Part shown: positions 63,960 through 64,000 of the stretch, one piece after another
Position numbering within the stretch: position 1 is the stretch's first letter
How the letters are laid out: each line of letters begins with the position of its first letter
DNA from: Chitinophagaceae bacterium
Lineage (GTDB): Bacteria > Bacteroidota > Bacteroidia > Chitinophagales > Chitinophagaceae
Reading direction: 5' to 3'
NCBI GenBank assembly: GCA_014379345.1
Contig: JACMLY010000170.1
Location: 32,953-96,952, forward strand
DNA length: 64,000 bases
Position numbers and translations under genes: made by a program
The notes under the pieces: generated by a model
Told to the model about the DNA's origin: nothing
The model's database searches: none
The model's input: only the letters and a program-made list of their open reading frames with translations

Positions 63960-64000
63960 ATTATAATCCTTTGCATGCGAACATCAGGAAATATCAAACC

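Larger units (their letters stand above)
63503..64000. other. Right-edge stretch with no firm gene
   Basis: It contains repeat copy 2 (63582-63625) and a hairpin (63936-63959). A plus-strand frame from 63821 is open to the edge (60 codons) but has no family resemblance. A minus-strand frame could end at TGA 63986-63984, just before the hairpin. None is firm enough to call. Confidence 0.4.

Noticed and set aside
63821..64000. Plus-strand frame open to the right edge
   Set aside because: Sixty codons without a stop can arise by chance; it runs through a hairpin that looks like a terminator on the other strand.

Overview
The window looks like the chromosome of a Bacteroidota member, most likely of the Chitinophagaceae. 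Evidence seen in the sequence: a type IX secretion (T9SS) sorting tail, a SusC/SusD pair beside a one-protein hybrid two-component regulator, promoters of the Bacteroidota form TTTG-N18..21-TAnnTTTG, genes mostly without Shine-Dalgarno sites, and a Bacteroidota-type RpoC. Family placement below phylum is inference.

Layout. 1-2260: 3' half of rpoC with its terminator. 2455-36817: a very large exopolysaccharide/glycan locus, nearly all on the minus strand. It starts at 36817 with two nucleotide-sugar epimerases, then Wza-like and Wzc-like export proteins, an ABC exporter, four family-2 and three family-4 glycosyltransferases, an EpsG/Wzy-like membrane protein and a polysaccharide deacetylase. 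A lone plus-strand GNAT gene interrupts it. A second minus-strand block follows with asparagine-synthase-like amidotransferase, GT4, a PglC-like phosphoglycosyl transferase, ATP-grasp enzyme, two GT2 paralogues, HAD phosphatase, methyltransferase, DegT aminotransferase, a large secreted G8/beta-helix/PA14/PKD protein and a membrane-bound PglF/CapD-like 4,6-dehydratase. Together these can make an amino-sugar-bearing, carboxylated repeat unit, put it on undecaprenyl phosphate, extend it, flip it and export it. No Wzx flippase is seen; the ABC exporter is the only flippase candidate.

37380-47394: housekeeping genes (OmpH/Skp-like chaperone, amino-acid permease, heptose-7-phosphate kinase, isoaspartyl peptidase, fructosamine kinase, RNase Z, dapA, accA, a Tat-type sugar isomerase), with intergenic palindromic elements built from short iterated words. 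Two of these elements begin inside the stop codon of the preceding gene.

47639-61575: a genomic island in tRNA-Asp(GTC). The last 27 bp around the tRNA 3' end (47687-47713) recur exactly at 61549-61575. Just inside the left end is a broken tyrosine recombinase that has lost its catalytic domain. The cargo is a compact polysaccharide-utilisation locus: HTCS regulator, SusC, SusD and one large GH5-like hydrolase. The probable original terminator of the tRNA now lies to the right of the right-hand repeat (61601-61644). This island is the most notable system in the window.

61576-64000: small membrane proteins, two of which appear to be split by single frameshifts, with a diverged direct repeat around one of them.
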